From Hydrogenophaga sp. BPS33 (GTDB lineage Bacteria > Pseudomonadota > Gammaproteobacteria > Burkholderiales > Burkholderiaceae_C), in NCBI RefSeq assembly GCF_009859475.1, contig NZ_CP044549.1:5819501-5883500 (forward strand): DNA of 64,000 bases, read 5' to 3'. Shown here one piece after another: positions 16,007 to 24,073 of the stretch. The notes beneath the pieces were generated by a model. The model searched no databases, was not told the DNA's origin, and saw nothing but the letters and a program-made list of their open reading frames with translations. Both the position numbers and the translations under genes were made by a program. Position 1 is the first letter of the stretch, and each line of letters starts with the position of its first letter.

Positions 16007-17575
16007 TCACGCCAAGCCATCGGCGTTCAGCAAGGCCGCGCTGATCTCGCGCACGCGGCGCTGGCTCAGCTGCGTGGCGTCGATCCACACGAATCGTCCG
16101 GGCGGTGCGCCCGCCATATCGCTTTCGGCCACGGCGCGCTCAGTCTTGCGGTCGAACAGCAGCACCACGCGCTGCAAGCGTGGCGCGGCGGCGAGCACGC
16201 TCAACTCGTGCCGGCAGCCCCGGTTGTGCGCGCGAAACCCACGCAGGTCCATCAGCACCACATCGGACTGGCGCACCAGCGCGGCCAAGGCCTGCTGCCA
16301 GGTGCTGTCGAAGCAATAACACTCGTTGACGCGGTAGCGGCCATCGGGGTCGGGCTCCAGATCGAACTCGCGCAGGCGCGCCCACATCTGCTCTTCGTTG
16401 GCCATGAAGCGTTGCACCAGTCGGCCATCGAGAAAGGTGAACAGGTCGTCCGGGTCGAGGGTGCGGCTGAGCAGATCCGTCCCGGCGATGAGCAGGGTGT
16501 TGCCCGTCAGGCGCCAGCGCTCGACCACGCGGTCGAACAGGGCCTGCACACCGGCGTCCTGCTGGAACACGCGCAACACCAGCAGCGTGGGCGGTGCATC
16601 CGGCGGCCGCAGCCAGCCACGCAAGGCCCACCCGGCCAGCGGAATCCACAACCAGGGCAGGAACTGTGTCAGCGCGATCAAACCCGCGCCCTGCAAGGCG
16701 GGCAGGGCCGAAGCCGCCAACACCACCAGCCAATAGGCGCCGAGCAGGTACCAGAGATCGGAGAACCGCTTGGCGCGGTAGGCGGCGGCCAGCGTTCGCG
16801 CGATGGACCAGGCCGGCCAGGCCAGTAGCAGCCAGGGCGCCAGCACCAGCAGAAGAATGGCCGGGTAGGCGCCCACCGTGGTCACGAGCGAGACCAGCCA
16901 GCGCGGGGGATCGCCCACACCACTGACCAGGATCTGCAACACCGTGACCGACGCACCCGCGAGCAACAGGAAGATCGGCAACAGGTAGGGCGCGACCGCG
17001 CGAATGCGGCCGCTCGCGCCGATCAACAGCGTCACCGTGACCGGGATCAACACCAGGCCACCGAGCCAGCCGAGCGCGTCGGCCAGCGGCTGCGGCGACA
17101 CCGAGCGCCAGGTGACGAGCGCAAGCATGGCCAACAGGTACAGCCCGATCGCGCCCAGCGTGCGCAGCCACGACCAGCGCCGCAACAAGCCCCAGGTCAG
17201 CGCCATCGGCCAGGCATAGATGGCGCCCAGGGTAAGCGCACGGTTCACGCTGAGCAGGGACGGATCGCCATACACGAACAGCAGCGCGAGCACCGCCTGT
17301 GTGAGGCCGATCAACAGGCTGAGCACACCGAGCAGCGCGAAGTAGCGCCCGCCCGCGCGCCGGTTGGCGGCAAAGTCGATCCGGGCCAGGGGCAAGGGCT
17401 GTGCGGCCTGTCCTGCACGCGCGGCAGCCGGCGGCGCGCGCGCGTCGTCGGGCGAAGGCGCGCGGCGCATCAGCGCCAGCATGCGACGGCGGTACGCACC
17501 CGACACGATCCACGATGCCACGGCAGTCAGCACCACGCCGAGCATCAATGCCGTGAGGATCGCACCGGTGTTCAT
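16007..17575 (-). CDS. Polytopic membrane protein with a C-terminal TIR-like cytoplasmic domain
   Basis: The 522-residue protein has an N-terminal membrane anchor (residues 5-25), a Pro/Ala-rich linker (40-65), and then some seven or eight hydrophobic segments between 78 and 325. The last ~190 residues are soluble. They begin with a hydrophobic strand (TLLVLRVFQQD, 330-340) and contain AGTDLLSRTLDPDD (364-377). SDVVLMDLRGF follows at 437-447 and NRGCRHEL at 451-458. The strand-then-Cys-x-x-Glu-Leu layout recalls TIR and TIR-like folds. Assignment is by pattern only, and function is unknown. It is convergent with thiL and divergent from pgpA. The ATG at 17575 follows a purine-rich GGAGCAGG stretch. 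Confidence 0.72.
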   Translation of the reverse strand: MNTGAILTALMLGVVLTAVASWIVSGAYRRRMLALMRRAPSPDDARAPPAAARAGQAAQPLPLARIDFAANRRAGGRYFALLGVLSLLIGLTQAVLALLFVYGDPSLLSVNRALTLGAIYAWPMALTWGLLRRWSWLRTLGAIGLYLLAMLALVTWRSVSPQPLADALGWLGGLVLIPVTVTLLIGASGRIRAVAPYLLPIFLLLAGASVTVLQILVSGVGDPPRWLVSLVTTVGAYPAILLLVLAPWLLLAWPAWSIARTLAAAYRAKRFSDLWYLLGAYWLVVLAASALPALQGAGLIALTQFLPWLWIPLAGWALRGWLRPPDAPPTLLVLRVFQQDAGVQALFDRVVERWRLTGNTLLIAGTDLLSRTLDPDDLFTFLDGRLVQRFMANEEQMWARLREFDLEPDPDGRYRVNECYCFDSTWQQALAALVRQSDVVLMDLRGFRAHNRGCRHELSVLAAAPRLQRVVLLFDRKTERAVAESDMAGAPPGRFVWIDATQLSQRRVREISAALLNADGLA

Positions 17576-17672
17576 CTGCCGCCTGCTCCCGCGCCAGGCA
17601 CACGCCCGGTGAGGGCGCAGTATCGCGCCGCACCTGTCCAGCCACAAGCGCCACGCGGCAGATAATCCGCCC

Positions 17673-18200
17673 ATGCCCGATACCGCCACCGATGCGCCCA
17701 CCCTGCTCCGCCCGACCTGGCGCTTCCTGCTGGCCCATCCGGCCCACTTCATCGCGCTGGGTGCGGGCGCGGGCCTGAGCCGCCTCGCACCGGGCACCGC
17801 GGGCACCTTGTGGGCCTGGGTGGCGTTCCTGCTGCTGCAACGTCTCACGCCCACGCCCCTGGAATGGGCCCTGTTGATCGCGGTCTCCACGCTGCTCGGC
17901 TGGTGGGCCTGCACCGTCACCGCGCAACACATGCGCATCGCCGATTCGGGCCACATCGTGTGGGACGAGGTGGTGGCGTTCTGGCTCGTGCTGTGGCTGG
18001 TCTCGCCCACGGACTTCTGGGGCCAGCTGGCGGCCTTCCTGATCTTTCGAGCCTTCGACATGGTGAAGATCGGACCCATGGCCTGGGCCGACAAGACCTT
18101 CAAAGGCTTCGGGCCGCGCGGCGGCTTCGGCATTTTGTTGGACGACTTCGCGGCGGCGTTCTGTACGCTGCTGGTCATCGCACTGTGGAGAACCCTGTGA
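17673..18200 (+). CDS. pgpA: Phosphatidylglycerophosphatase A
   Basis: This 175-residue inner-membrane enzyme removes the phosphate from phosphatidylglycerol phosphate to make phosphatidylglycerol. GLSRLAPGTAGTLWAW, DEVVAFWLVLW and FRAFDMVKIGP with FGILLDDFAAAF are the family's conserved acidic and membrane motifs. It is followed by pncC, whose GTG start overlaps its TGA stop. Being downstream of thiL matches a common thiL-pgpA-pncC order, although here the TIR-like membrane gene has come between thiL and pgpA on the opposite strand. Confidence 0.95.
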   Translation: MPDTATDAPTLLRPTWRFLLAHPAHFIALGAGAGLSRLAPGTAGTLWAWVAFLLLQRLTPTPLEWALLIAVSTLLGWWACTVTAQHMRIADSGHIVWDEVVAFWLVLWLVSPTDFWGQLAAFLIFRAFDMVKIGPMAWADKTFKGFGPRGGFGILLDDFAAAFCTLLVIALWRTL

Positions 18201-18685
18201 ACCCGCAAGACACCCCTGCCCTGGTGGCGCAACTCGCACAAGAACTCAAGGCGCGCGGTCTGATGATGGCCACGGCAGAAAGCTGCACGGGCGGCCTGAT
18301 CGCGGGCGCATGCACCGACGTGTCGGGCTCCAGCGACTGGTTCGAGCGCGGCTTCGTCACCTATTCCAATGCCGCCAAGCACGAGCTGATCGGCGTGCCC
18401 ATGGCGCTGATCGATCGGCACGGCGCGGTGAGCGAACCGGTGGCGCGCGCCATGGCGGCGGGTGCGCTGGCGCATTCGTCCGCGCAGCTCGCCGTCTCGG
18501 TCACCGGCGTGGCCGGCCCCACTGGTGGCAGCGCGGAGAAGCCCGTGGGCACGGTGTGGTTCGGCTGGGCCACACCCGAGGGTGTGTTCACCGAACACCA
18601 GCGCTTCGACGGCGACCGCGCCGCCGTGCGCCAGGCCACCGTGCGGCACGCGCTGACCGGTCTGTTGCAACGCCTGCCCCGCTGA
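18197..18685 (+). CDS. pncC: Nicotinamide-nucleotide amidohydrolase (CinA C-terminal family)
   Basis: The 162-residue protein is the stand-alone C-terminal CinA domain, which deamidates nicotinamide mononucleotide in pyridine nucleotide recycling. MATAESCTGGLIAG, FVTYSNAAKHELIGVP and SVTGVAGPTGG are the defining motifs. I chose the GTG at 18197 because GGAG lies 6 bases upstream and the codon overlaps the pgpA stop (GTGA). An in-frame GTG at 18185 is possible but has no such spacing. Confidence 0.94.
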   Translation: MNPQDTPALVAQLAQELKARGLMMATAESCTGGLIAGACTDVSGSSDWFERGFVTYSNAAKHELIGVPMALIDRHGAVSEPVARAMAAGALAHSSAQLAVSVTGVAGPTGGSAEKPVGTVWFGWATPEGVFTEHQRFDGDRAAVRQATVRHALTGLLQRLPR

Positions 18686-18691
18686 CATCCC

Positions 18692-19843
18692 ATGGAACCG
18701 TTCAAGAACCTCATCAACCGCGACACCGTGGCCCGCATGGGCCAGCATCTGCGCCGCGCCTGGCCGCGCTTCGACCACCGGCGCTTCGAAGCGCAAGCCG
18801 TCACCGGGCTGGAGGCGCTGGAGTTCAAGGCCCGCGCCATGCAGCTGGCCGACGCGCTGGAAGCCACCTTGCCGCCCGATTTCAACGCTGCCTGCGAGGT
18901 GCTCGAAGCCAGCCTGGCGCCAGCGCTCGCGATCGACGCGCAAGGCGAGCCGATGAAGCTGGGCGTTGCGGCCGACAGCGGCGTGGCCGGCTGGGCCCTG
19001 TGGGCCGCGGGCGAGTTCGTGGCGCGCCGGGGCGTGCAGGACGCGGCGTCTGCACAACGCGGCCTCGCCTGCCTGCACGCGATCACGCAGCGTTTCACGG
19101 CCGAGTTCGCGATCCGCCCGATCCTCCAGCGCCATCCCGACCTGGCGTTCGACACGCTCAAGGAATGGCTCACCGATCCCAGCGCGCACGTGCGCCGCCT
19201 GGTGAGCGAAGGCAGTCGCCCGCGCCTGCCGTGGGGCCTGCGGTTGCAGGCCTTGGTGGCCAACCCAGAGCCCACCTTGCCGCTGCTGCGCGCGCTGCAG
19301 GACGACCACAGCAGCTACGTGCGCCGCAGTGTGGCCAACCACCTGAACGACATTGCGAAGGACCACCCCGATCTGGTGGCCCGCTGGGTGCGCGAACACC
19401 TGATCGACGCGCCCGAGGCGCGCAGCGCCTTGCTGCGCCATGCCAGCCGCGGCCTCATCAAGCAAGGCCATGCGCCCACGATGGCGGCCTGGGGCCTGGC
19501 CAGCGGACTCAAAGGCGAGGTCGCTCTCACGCTGTCGGCCCAGCGCGCGGCGGTCGGCGGCGAGATCAGCCTGCGTGTGCAGTTGCGCTCCACCGCTCGC
19601 CAGCCGCAGCTGCTGGTGGTGGACTACGCCGTGCACCACGTGCGCGCCAACGGCAGCGCTTCGCCCAAGGTGTTCAAGGGCTGGAAGCTCACGCTTGCGC
19701 CCGGCGAAGCGCGCACGCTGGAGAAGCGCCACAGCCTCAAGCCGGTGACCACGCGCACGCTGTACCCGGGCACACACGTGGTCGATCTGCGTGTCAATGG
19801 CGTGGCGTTGGCCGAAGCGGCGTTCGACTTGAAGACCCTCTGA
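18692..19843 (+). CDS. alkC: DNA alkylation repair glycosylase, AlkC-type (HEAT repeats plus Ig-like domain)
   Basis: The 383-residue protein has an N-terminal HEAT-like helical repeat region. Signature stretches are NLINRDTVARMGQHLRRAWPRFD near the start and FAIRPILQRHPDLAFDTLKEWLTDPSAHVRRLVSEGSRPRLPWG in the middle. From about residue 270 a beta-rich domain follows (VALTLSAQRAAVGGEISLRVQL to LYPGTHVVDLRVNG). This matches AlkC glycosylases, whose extra Ig-like domain contacts DNA; they remove N3-methyladenine and related lesions. It lies 6 bp after pncC and may be co-transcribed. AlkC rather than AlkD is chosen because of the C-terminal beta domain. Confidence 0.85.
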   Translation: MEPFKNLINRDTVARMGQHLRRAWPRFDHRRFEAQAVTGLEALEFKARAMQLADALEATLPPDFNAACEVLEASLAPALAIDAQGEPMKLGVAADSGVAGWALWAAGEFVARRGVQDAASAQRGLACLHAITQRFTAEFAIRPILQRHPDLAFDTLKEWLTDPSAHVRRLVSEGSRPRLPWGLRLQALVANPEPTLPLLRALQDDHSSYVRRSVANHLNDIAKDHPDLVARWVREHLIDAPEARSALLRHASRGLIKQGHAPTMAAWGLASGLKGEVALTLSAQRAAVGGEISLRVQLRSTARQPQLLVVDYAVHHVRANGSASPKVFKGWKLTLAPGEARTLEKRHSLKPVTTRTLYPGTHVVDLRVNGVALAEAAFDLKTL

Positions 19844-19871
19844 AAGCGTTCATTCCACCGGGAGAAATGCC

Positions 19872-20543
19872 ATGCTGACCGTCCACCACCTCAACAACTC
19901 GCGTTCGCAGCGCGTGCTGTGGCTGCTCGAAGAACTGGGCGTGCCGTACCAGATCGAGCGCTACGAGCGCGACCCCAAGACCATGCTGGCGCCGCCTTCG
20001 CTGGTGAAAGTGCACCCCTTGGGCAAGTCGCCGGTGGTGACAGATGGCAAGGCCACGCTGGCCGAGTCGGGTGCGATCCTGGAGTACTTGGTGGAGCAAT
20101 ACGGCGAAGGCAAGTTCGCGCCCGAGCGCGGCACGCCGTCGTTCCTGCGCTATCGCTACTGGATGCACTTTGCGGAGGGTTCGCTGGCCACGCCGCTGTT
20201 GCTGCAACTGGTGTTCGACCAGGTCGAGCGCAAGAGCCCGCTGATCGTGCGGCCGATTGCCTTGGGCATCTCGTCGAAGATCAAGGGCTTGCTCGTCACA
20301 CCCAACCTGAAGCGGCACTTCGATTACCTGGAGTCCGAACTCACCGAGCACGGCCCCTGGTTCGCCGGGCGCTCGTTCAGCGCCGCCGACGTGCAGATGA
20401 GCTTCGGCATCGAAGCGGCGGCCGCGCGTGGCCTGCTGAAGAACCGGCCCAAACTCGCGGACTGGTTGCGCCGCATCCATGAGCGGCCCGCATACCAGCG
20501 GGCGCTGGAGCAGGGTGGGCCGTTCGATCTGGGGACGTTTTAA
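19872..20543 (+). CDS. Glutathione S-transferase family protein
   Basis: The 223-residue protein has an N-terminal thioredoxin-like domain (HHLNNSRSQRVLWLLEELGVPYQIERYERDP, with the cis-Pro region KSPVVTDGKATLAESGAIL) and an all-helical C-terminal domain (GPWFAGRSFSAADVQMSFGIEAA). NSRSQR holds the likely catalytic serine. GGAGAAATGCC supplies the ribosome-binding site. It is the first of three GST genes in the window, the others lying at 58055 and 58780. The substrate is unknown. Confidence 0.92.
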   Translation: MLTVHHLNNSRSQRVLWLLEELGVPYQIERYERDPKTMLAPPSLVKVHPLGKSPVVTDGKATLAESGAILEYLVEQYGEGKFAPERGTPSFLRYRYWMHFAEGSLATPLLLQLVFDQVERKSPLIVRPIALGISSKIKGLLVTPNLKRHFDYLESELTEHGPWFAGRSFSAADVQMSFGIEAAAARGLLKNRPKLADWLRRIHERPAYQRALEQGGPFDLGTF

Positions 20544-20548
20544 GCGTT

Positions 20549-20591
20549 CTTTTCGAAAAGTGACGGACGGGCCGCCGGGCCGAGACCCGGC
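20549..20591. repeat. Paired palindromes between convergent genes; probable transcription end
   Basis: CTTTTCGAAAAG (20549-20560) is a perfect 12-bp palindrome. It is followed by the 6-bp inverted repeat GCCGGG (20574-20579) and CCCGGC (20586-20591) around a CCGAGA loop. They fill the 73-bp gap between the convergent GST and IorB genes. Similar GC-rich hairpins often act as bidirectional terminators in this family of bacteria; that function is inferred. Confidence 0.5.
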
Positions 20592-20616
20592 TCGCCACGA
20601 AAGAGAAAAGGCCACT

Positions 20617-22881
20617 TCAGACCAACTTGAACGGCAACTCCCGAGGCGTCTTCCCCGTCAAGCGCGCAATCGCATTCGCGAACGCCGGCGCCAGCGGCGG
20701 CACCCCAGGCTCGCCCATGCCCGTGGGCGCATCCGCACTCGGCACGATGTGCACCGCCACCACCGGCATGTCGGTGATGCGTGGCACCACGAAATCGCCG
20801 AAGTTGCTTTGCTCGACCACGCCATCCTTCAAGGTGATGGCCGCGCCCGGCAGGCACATCGACAGGCCCATCAGCGCCCCGCCCTGCACCTGCGCCTCCA
20901 CGCTCTTCGGGTTCACCGCGAGGTTGCAGTGCACCCCTGCCGTCACCTGGTGCAGCTTGGGCGTGCCGTTGTCCACCGACGCCTCCACCACGTACGCCAC
21001 CACCGAGTCGAACGACTCGTGCACCGCCACGCCCCAGGCACGGCCGGCGGGCAAGGTCTTCTTGCCATAGCCGCTCTTGTCCACCGCCAGCTGCAGCGCC
21101 GCGCGGTGCCGTGAGGCCTTGCCGTCCATGAGTTTCATGCGGTAGGCCACCGGGTCCTGCTTCGTGGCGCGCGCGATTTCGTCAATCAAAGTCTCCATGG
21201 CGTACGCGGTGTGGGTCGACCCCACGCTGCGCCACCACAGCACCGGCACATTGAGTTTGGGGTGGTGGGCCGAGAGGCGCATCGGCACGTCGTACGGCTT
21301 GCCCATGCCCTCCACCGCCGTTTCGTCCACGCCGTTCTTCACCATCATCGGCTCGAAGAAGGTGCCGGCCATGATGGACTGGCCGACGATGACGTGGTCC
21401 CACGCCAGCACCTTGCCTTGCGCGTCGAAGCCGATCTCGGCGCGGTGCACGTGCATGGGGCGGTAGTAGCCACCGCGCACATCGTCCTCGCGGCTCCACA
21501 CCGTGCGCACCGGCGCGTTCAAGCCTGCGGCCTGCGCGGCCTTCGCGATGGTGCAGGCCTCGGTGACGAAGTCGCTGGCGAGCAGGCCACGGCGGCCGAA
21601 ACCACCACCGGCCATCTGCACGTGCAGGGTCACCTGTTCCGGCTGGATGCCGAGCGTGCGCGCGGCAGCGGCCACGTCCAGCCCTGGCATCTGCGTGCCG
21701 GTCCACACCGTGGCCTTGGCTTGGGCGCCAGTGCCTTCGAGCTGCACCGTGCAGTTCAGCGGCTCCATGGGTGCGTGGGCGAGGTAGGGAAACACGAACT
21801 CGGCGCTGATCTTGTGCGGCGCGTTCGCCAGCGCCGACACGTCGGCGTTGGTCTTGATGTTCCCCGTCTTCGCCGCAAGGGCGCGGTAGCTGGCCAATTG
21901 CTGGGCGCTGTCCACTCTCTCGCGGCCGCTGTGATTCCACTGCACCTTCAAGGCATCGCGCCCTTGCTTCGCGGCCCAGTAGCCCGTGGCGACCACGGCC
22001 ACGCCTTCGCCGCCGTTGTGCGTGGGCACGCGCAGCACCGCCTTCACACCGGGCACGGCGCGCGCGGCCGCATCGTCCACCGAAGCGACCTTGCCGCCGA
22101 ACACCGGTGGGTGCTCGAACACCGCCGTGAGCATGCCGGGCAAGCGCACGTCCATGCCGAAAGCCTGCCGGCCGCTGGACTTGGCCTTCGCGTCCACGCG
22201 CGTGGTCGGCTTGCCGATGAGCTTGAAACGCGAAGGGTCCTTGAGGGTGACCTGTGTCGGCACGGGCTGCTGCATGGCCGCGTCGGCCAGTGCGCCGTAG
22301 CCAAGCTTCTTGCCGCCCGGGCCGATCACCACGCCACGCTCGGTCGCCAGCGACGACACCGGCACCTTCCACTGCTGCGCGGCGGCGGCCAGCAACATGG
22401 CGCGCGTGCGTGCGCCGAGTTCGCGGTACTGGGTGTAGGAGTTCTTGATCGCGGTCGAGCCGCCGGTGATCTGCATGCCGAAGGCCGGGTCGTTGTAGGC
22501 CGGCTCGGCGTTGCCGTGCACCGCCTGCACGCGGCTCCAGTCGGCATCGAGCTCTTCGGCCAGCACCATGGCCAGGCCGGTGTGGGAGCCCTGGCCGAAT
22601 TCGAGGCGGTTGACGGTGACCGTGACCGCGCCGTCGCGCGCGATCTTCACGAACGCGGCGGGTTGCTGGTCGGGCTTGAGGCCGGTGGCAGCGGGCTTGG
22701 CGTCCTGTTGGGCGCTGGCCATGAGCGGAAAAGCGCCGAGCGCAAAGCCCGAAGCAGTGGCCAGCTTGAGAAAGCTGCGGCGGGCGATGCCATCACCGGT
22801 TTCGGGTTCGGCGACGCGGTGCGCCAGCGCGGGTGGCATCAGAGATGGAATCTGGTCGGAGGACAGGTGGGCGAGGTGCAT
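20617..22881 (-). CDS. iorB: Molybdenum hydroxylase large subunit, xanthine dehydrogenase family (IorB type)
   Basis: The 754-residue protein begins with a twin-arginine signal (ARRSFLKLATASGFALGAF, near residues 34-52), so the folded enzyme should be exported. It has the molybdopterin-binding layout of isoquinoline 1-oxidoreductase beta subunits and aldehyde dehydrogenases: FGQGSHTGLAMVLAEEL near 110, AGGGFGRRGL, and GMGEPGVPPLAPA near the C-terminus with the likely catalytic Glu. It lies 12 bp after the [2Fe-2S] subunit gene. There is no FAD subunit or cytochrome gene nearby. The substrate (N-heterocycle or aldehyde) is not determinable, so the symbol indicates type only. Confidence 0.87.
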   Translation of the reverse strand: MHLAHLSSDQIPSLMPPALAHRVAEPETGDGIARRSFLKLATASGFALGAFPLMASAQQDAKPAATGLKPDQQPAAFVKIARDGAVTVTVNRLEFGQGSHTGLAMVLAEELDADWSRVQAVHGNAEPAYNDPAFGMQITGGSTAIKNSYTQYRELGARTRAMLLAAAAQQWKVPVSSLATERGVVIGPGGKKLGYGALADAAMQQPVPTQVTLKDPSRFKLIGKPTTRVDAKAKSSGRQAFGMDVRLPGMLTAVFEHPPVFGGKVASVDDAAARAVPGVKAVLRVPTHNGGEGVAVVATGYWAAKQGRDALKVQWNHSGRERVDSAQQLASYRALAAKTGNIKTNADVSALANAPHKISAEFVFPYLAHAPMEPLNCTVQLEGTGAQAKATVWTGTQMPGLDVAAAARTLGIQPEQVTLHVQMAGGGFGRRGLLASDFVTEACTIAKAAQAAGLNAPVRTVWSREDDVRGGYYRPMHVHRAEIGFDAQGKVLAWDHVIVGQSIMAGTFFEPMMVKNGVDETAVEGMGKPYDVPMRLSAHHPKLNVPVLWWRSVGSTHTAYAMETLIDEIARATKQDPVAYRMKLMDGKASRHRAALQLAVDKSGYGKKTLPAGRAWGVAVHESFDSVVAYVVEASVDNGTPKLHQVTAGVHCNLAVNPKSVEAQVQGGALMGLSMCLPGAAITLKDGVVEQSNFGDFVVPRITDMPVVAVHIVPSADAPTGMGEPGVPPLAPAFANAIARLTGKTPRELPFKLV

Positions 22882-22893
22882 GTTCGTTCTCCT

Positions 22894-23355
22894 TCAAGCC
22901 AAGGTGCGGGCCGCGTCTTTGATGGCGATGCGCACACGCGCATAGGTGCCGCAGCGGCAGATGTTGCCGGCCATGGCGGCGTCGATGTCGGCGTCGCTGG
23001 GTTTCTTGTTGGCCTTGAGCAGCGCGGTGGCGCTCATGATCTGGCCGCTCTGGCAGTAGCCGCACTGCGCCACGTCGGCCTTCACCCAGGCCTGGTGCAC
23101 CGCCTTGCCGACCCGGTCGGTCTCCAGCGCCTCGATGGTGGTGATCTTCTGGCCCACCGCCGCCGAGATCGGCGTGACGCAAGAGCGGATGGCCGCCCCG
23201 TTCATGTGCACGGTGCACGCGCCGCACAAGGCCGCGCCGCAGCCGAACTTGGTGCCGGTCATGCCCAGCGTGTCGCGCAGGGCCCAGAGGATGGGCGTGG
23301 ATTCGTCGGCGTCGACGCGAACGTCCTTGCCATTGATGTTGAGCGTGGTGGTCAT
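22894..23355 (-). CDS. iorA: [2Fe-2S] small subunit of the molybdenum hydroxylase (IorA type)
   Basis: The 153-residue protein has the two-cluster pattern of the family. The plant-type cluster ligands are Cys39, Cys44, Cys47 and Cys59 ([13 protein letters not shown]). The second cluster ligands are Cys98, Cys101, Cys133 and Cys135 (QCGYCQSGQ and ICRCGTY). It passes electrons from the molybdenum centre of IorB. The ATG at 23355 has AGGAGAGA 6-10 bases upstream. An upstream ATG at 23403 is rejected because it falls inside the operator palindrome. It lacks its own signal and is probably carried out with IorB. Confidence 0.93.
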   Translation of the reverse strand: MTTTLNINGKDVRVDADESTPILWALRDTLGMTGTKFGCGAALCGACTVHMNGAAIRSCVTPISAAVGQKITTIEALETDRVGKAVHQAWVKADVAQCGYCQSGQIMSATALLKANKKPSDADIDAAMAGNICRCGTYARVRIAIKDAARTLA

Positions 23356-23382
23356 CGTGGGTCTCTCCTGTTGGGGGAATTG

Positions 23383-23411
23383 GTTATATGAATGAACGTT
23401 CATTCGGTTTT
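23383..23411 (-). promoter_or_regulatory. Promoter of iorAB with a TetR-type operator palindrome
   Basis: On the minus strand the -10 candidate TATAAC (23383-23388) sits directly beside the perfect 16-bp palindrome GAATGAACGTTCATTC (23390-23405). The palindrome fills the spacer to a weak -35 region. This is where a TetR repressor would block RNA polymerase. The transcript would begin about 20 bases before the iorA ATG and include its AGGAGAGA site. Binding is inferred, not shown. Confidence 0.68.
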
Positions 23412-23445
23412 AAAAGGCAAAGCGGGCTTCGAATCTTCGGTGGTC

Positions 23446-24018
23446 TCAAGCCTTGATCGCGTCCCAGCACATGCCGAAGGCCTGTGCCAAGGCCGCCTTT
23501 GTATCCGGCAGGTCGCCGCTGCGCAAGAGGGAAGCCGTGTCGCGCACCGAGCCGAAGAAAGTGGAGGCCAACAACAGCGTGGGCACGTTCTTCACGATCT
23601 GCTGCGCGCGTGCTTCATCGAAAAACCCCAGGCAACCGCTGGCAAAGCGCGCCGAGAACTGGCGCGAGGCCTCGCTGAACCAGGGGGAGTTGTAGTACTG
23701 GTCCATGAACACCGCCTCGGGCGCATGGGCCAGGCGGTGGCGCAGCAGACGCGTCCAGTTCTGCTCGATGCGGCGGCGAAACGGGGTGGCGGGGTCGAGG
23801 TCGGTGTCGATCAAGCCGACCAAGGCGCCCTTCACCTGCTCGTAGAGCGCGTTGAGCAGATCTTCCTTGGAGCGGTGGTAGACGTACAGCGTGCCGGTGG
23901 CAATGCCGGCTTCGCGCGCAATGCCGGCCATGGTGAGCCCGCTCAGCCCGACGCGCTCGACCAGGGCCAACGTGGCGCTGGCAATGGCTTGCTGCTTTTC
24001 GTCGTCCTTGGGTTTCAT
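23446..24018 (-). CDS. TetR/AcrR-family transcriptional regulator
   Basis: This 190-residue repressor has the TetR helix-turn-helix (AIASATLALVERVGLSGLTMAGIAREAGIATGTLYVYHRSKEDLL, residues 11-55) and a divergent C-terminal ligand domain. It lies 90 bp upstream of iorA on the same strand. It therefore probably controls the molybdenum hydroxylase genes and itself. Its own promoter has a palindrome in the -35/-10 spacer, while the iorA promoter has a different one. The inducer is likely the hydroxylase substrate or a related aromatic compound. Confidence 0.9.
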   Translation of the reverse strand: MKPKDDEKQQAIASATLALVERVGLSGLTMAGIAREAGIATGTLYVYHRSKEDLLNALYEQVKGALVGLIDTDLDPATPFRRRIEQNWTRLLRHRLAHAPEAVFMDQYYNSPWFSEASRQFSARFASGCLGFFDEARAQQIVKNVPTLLLASTFFGSVRDTASLLRSGDLPDTKAALAQAFGMCWDAIKA

Positions 24019-24028
24019 GAAGGCGCGA

Positions 24029-24057
24029 TCTTAAGCGAATAATTATTCGCCCGTCAA
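24029..24057 (-). promoter_or_regulatory. tetR promoter with an operator palindrome in its spacer
   Basis: On the minus strand TTGACG (24052-24057) and TTAAGA (24029-24034) are 17 bases apart. The spacer contains the perfect 16-bp palindrome GCGAATAATTATTCGC (24035-24050). The predicted transcript starts only a few bases before the ATG at 24018, so the mRNA would be nearly leaderless; no ribosome-binding site is visible. The arrangement fits autorepression. Confidence 0.65.
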
Positions 24058-24073
24058 CCGCGTCCGTCGGGCA

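Noticed and set aside
16007..19777. 1256-codon minus-strand frame
   Set aside because: Only its last 522 codons have coding character (the TIR-like membrane protein). The rest is antisense to pgpA, pncC and alkC.
23356..23403. Upstream ATG for the iorA subunit at 23403
   Set aside because: It lies inside the operator palindrome and lacks a ribosome-binding site. The ATG at 23355 has AGGAGAGA and fits the family N-terminus.
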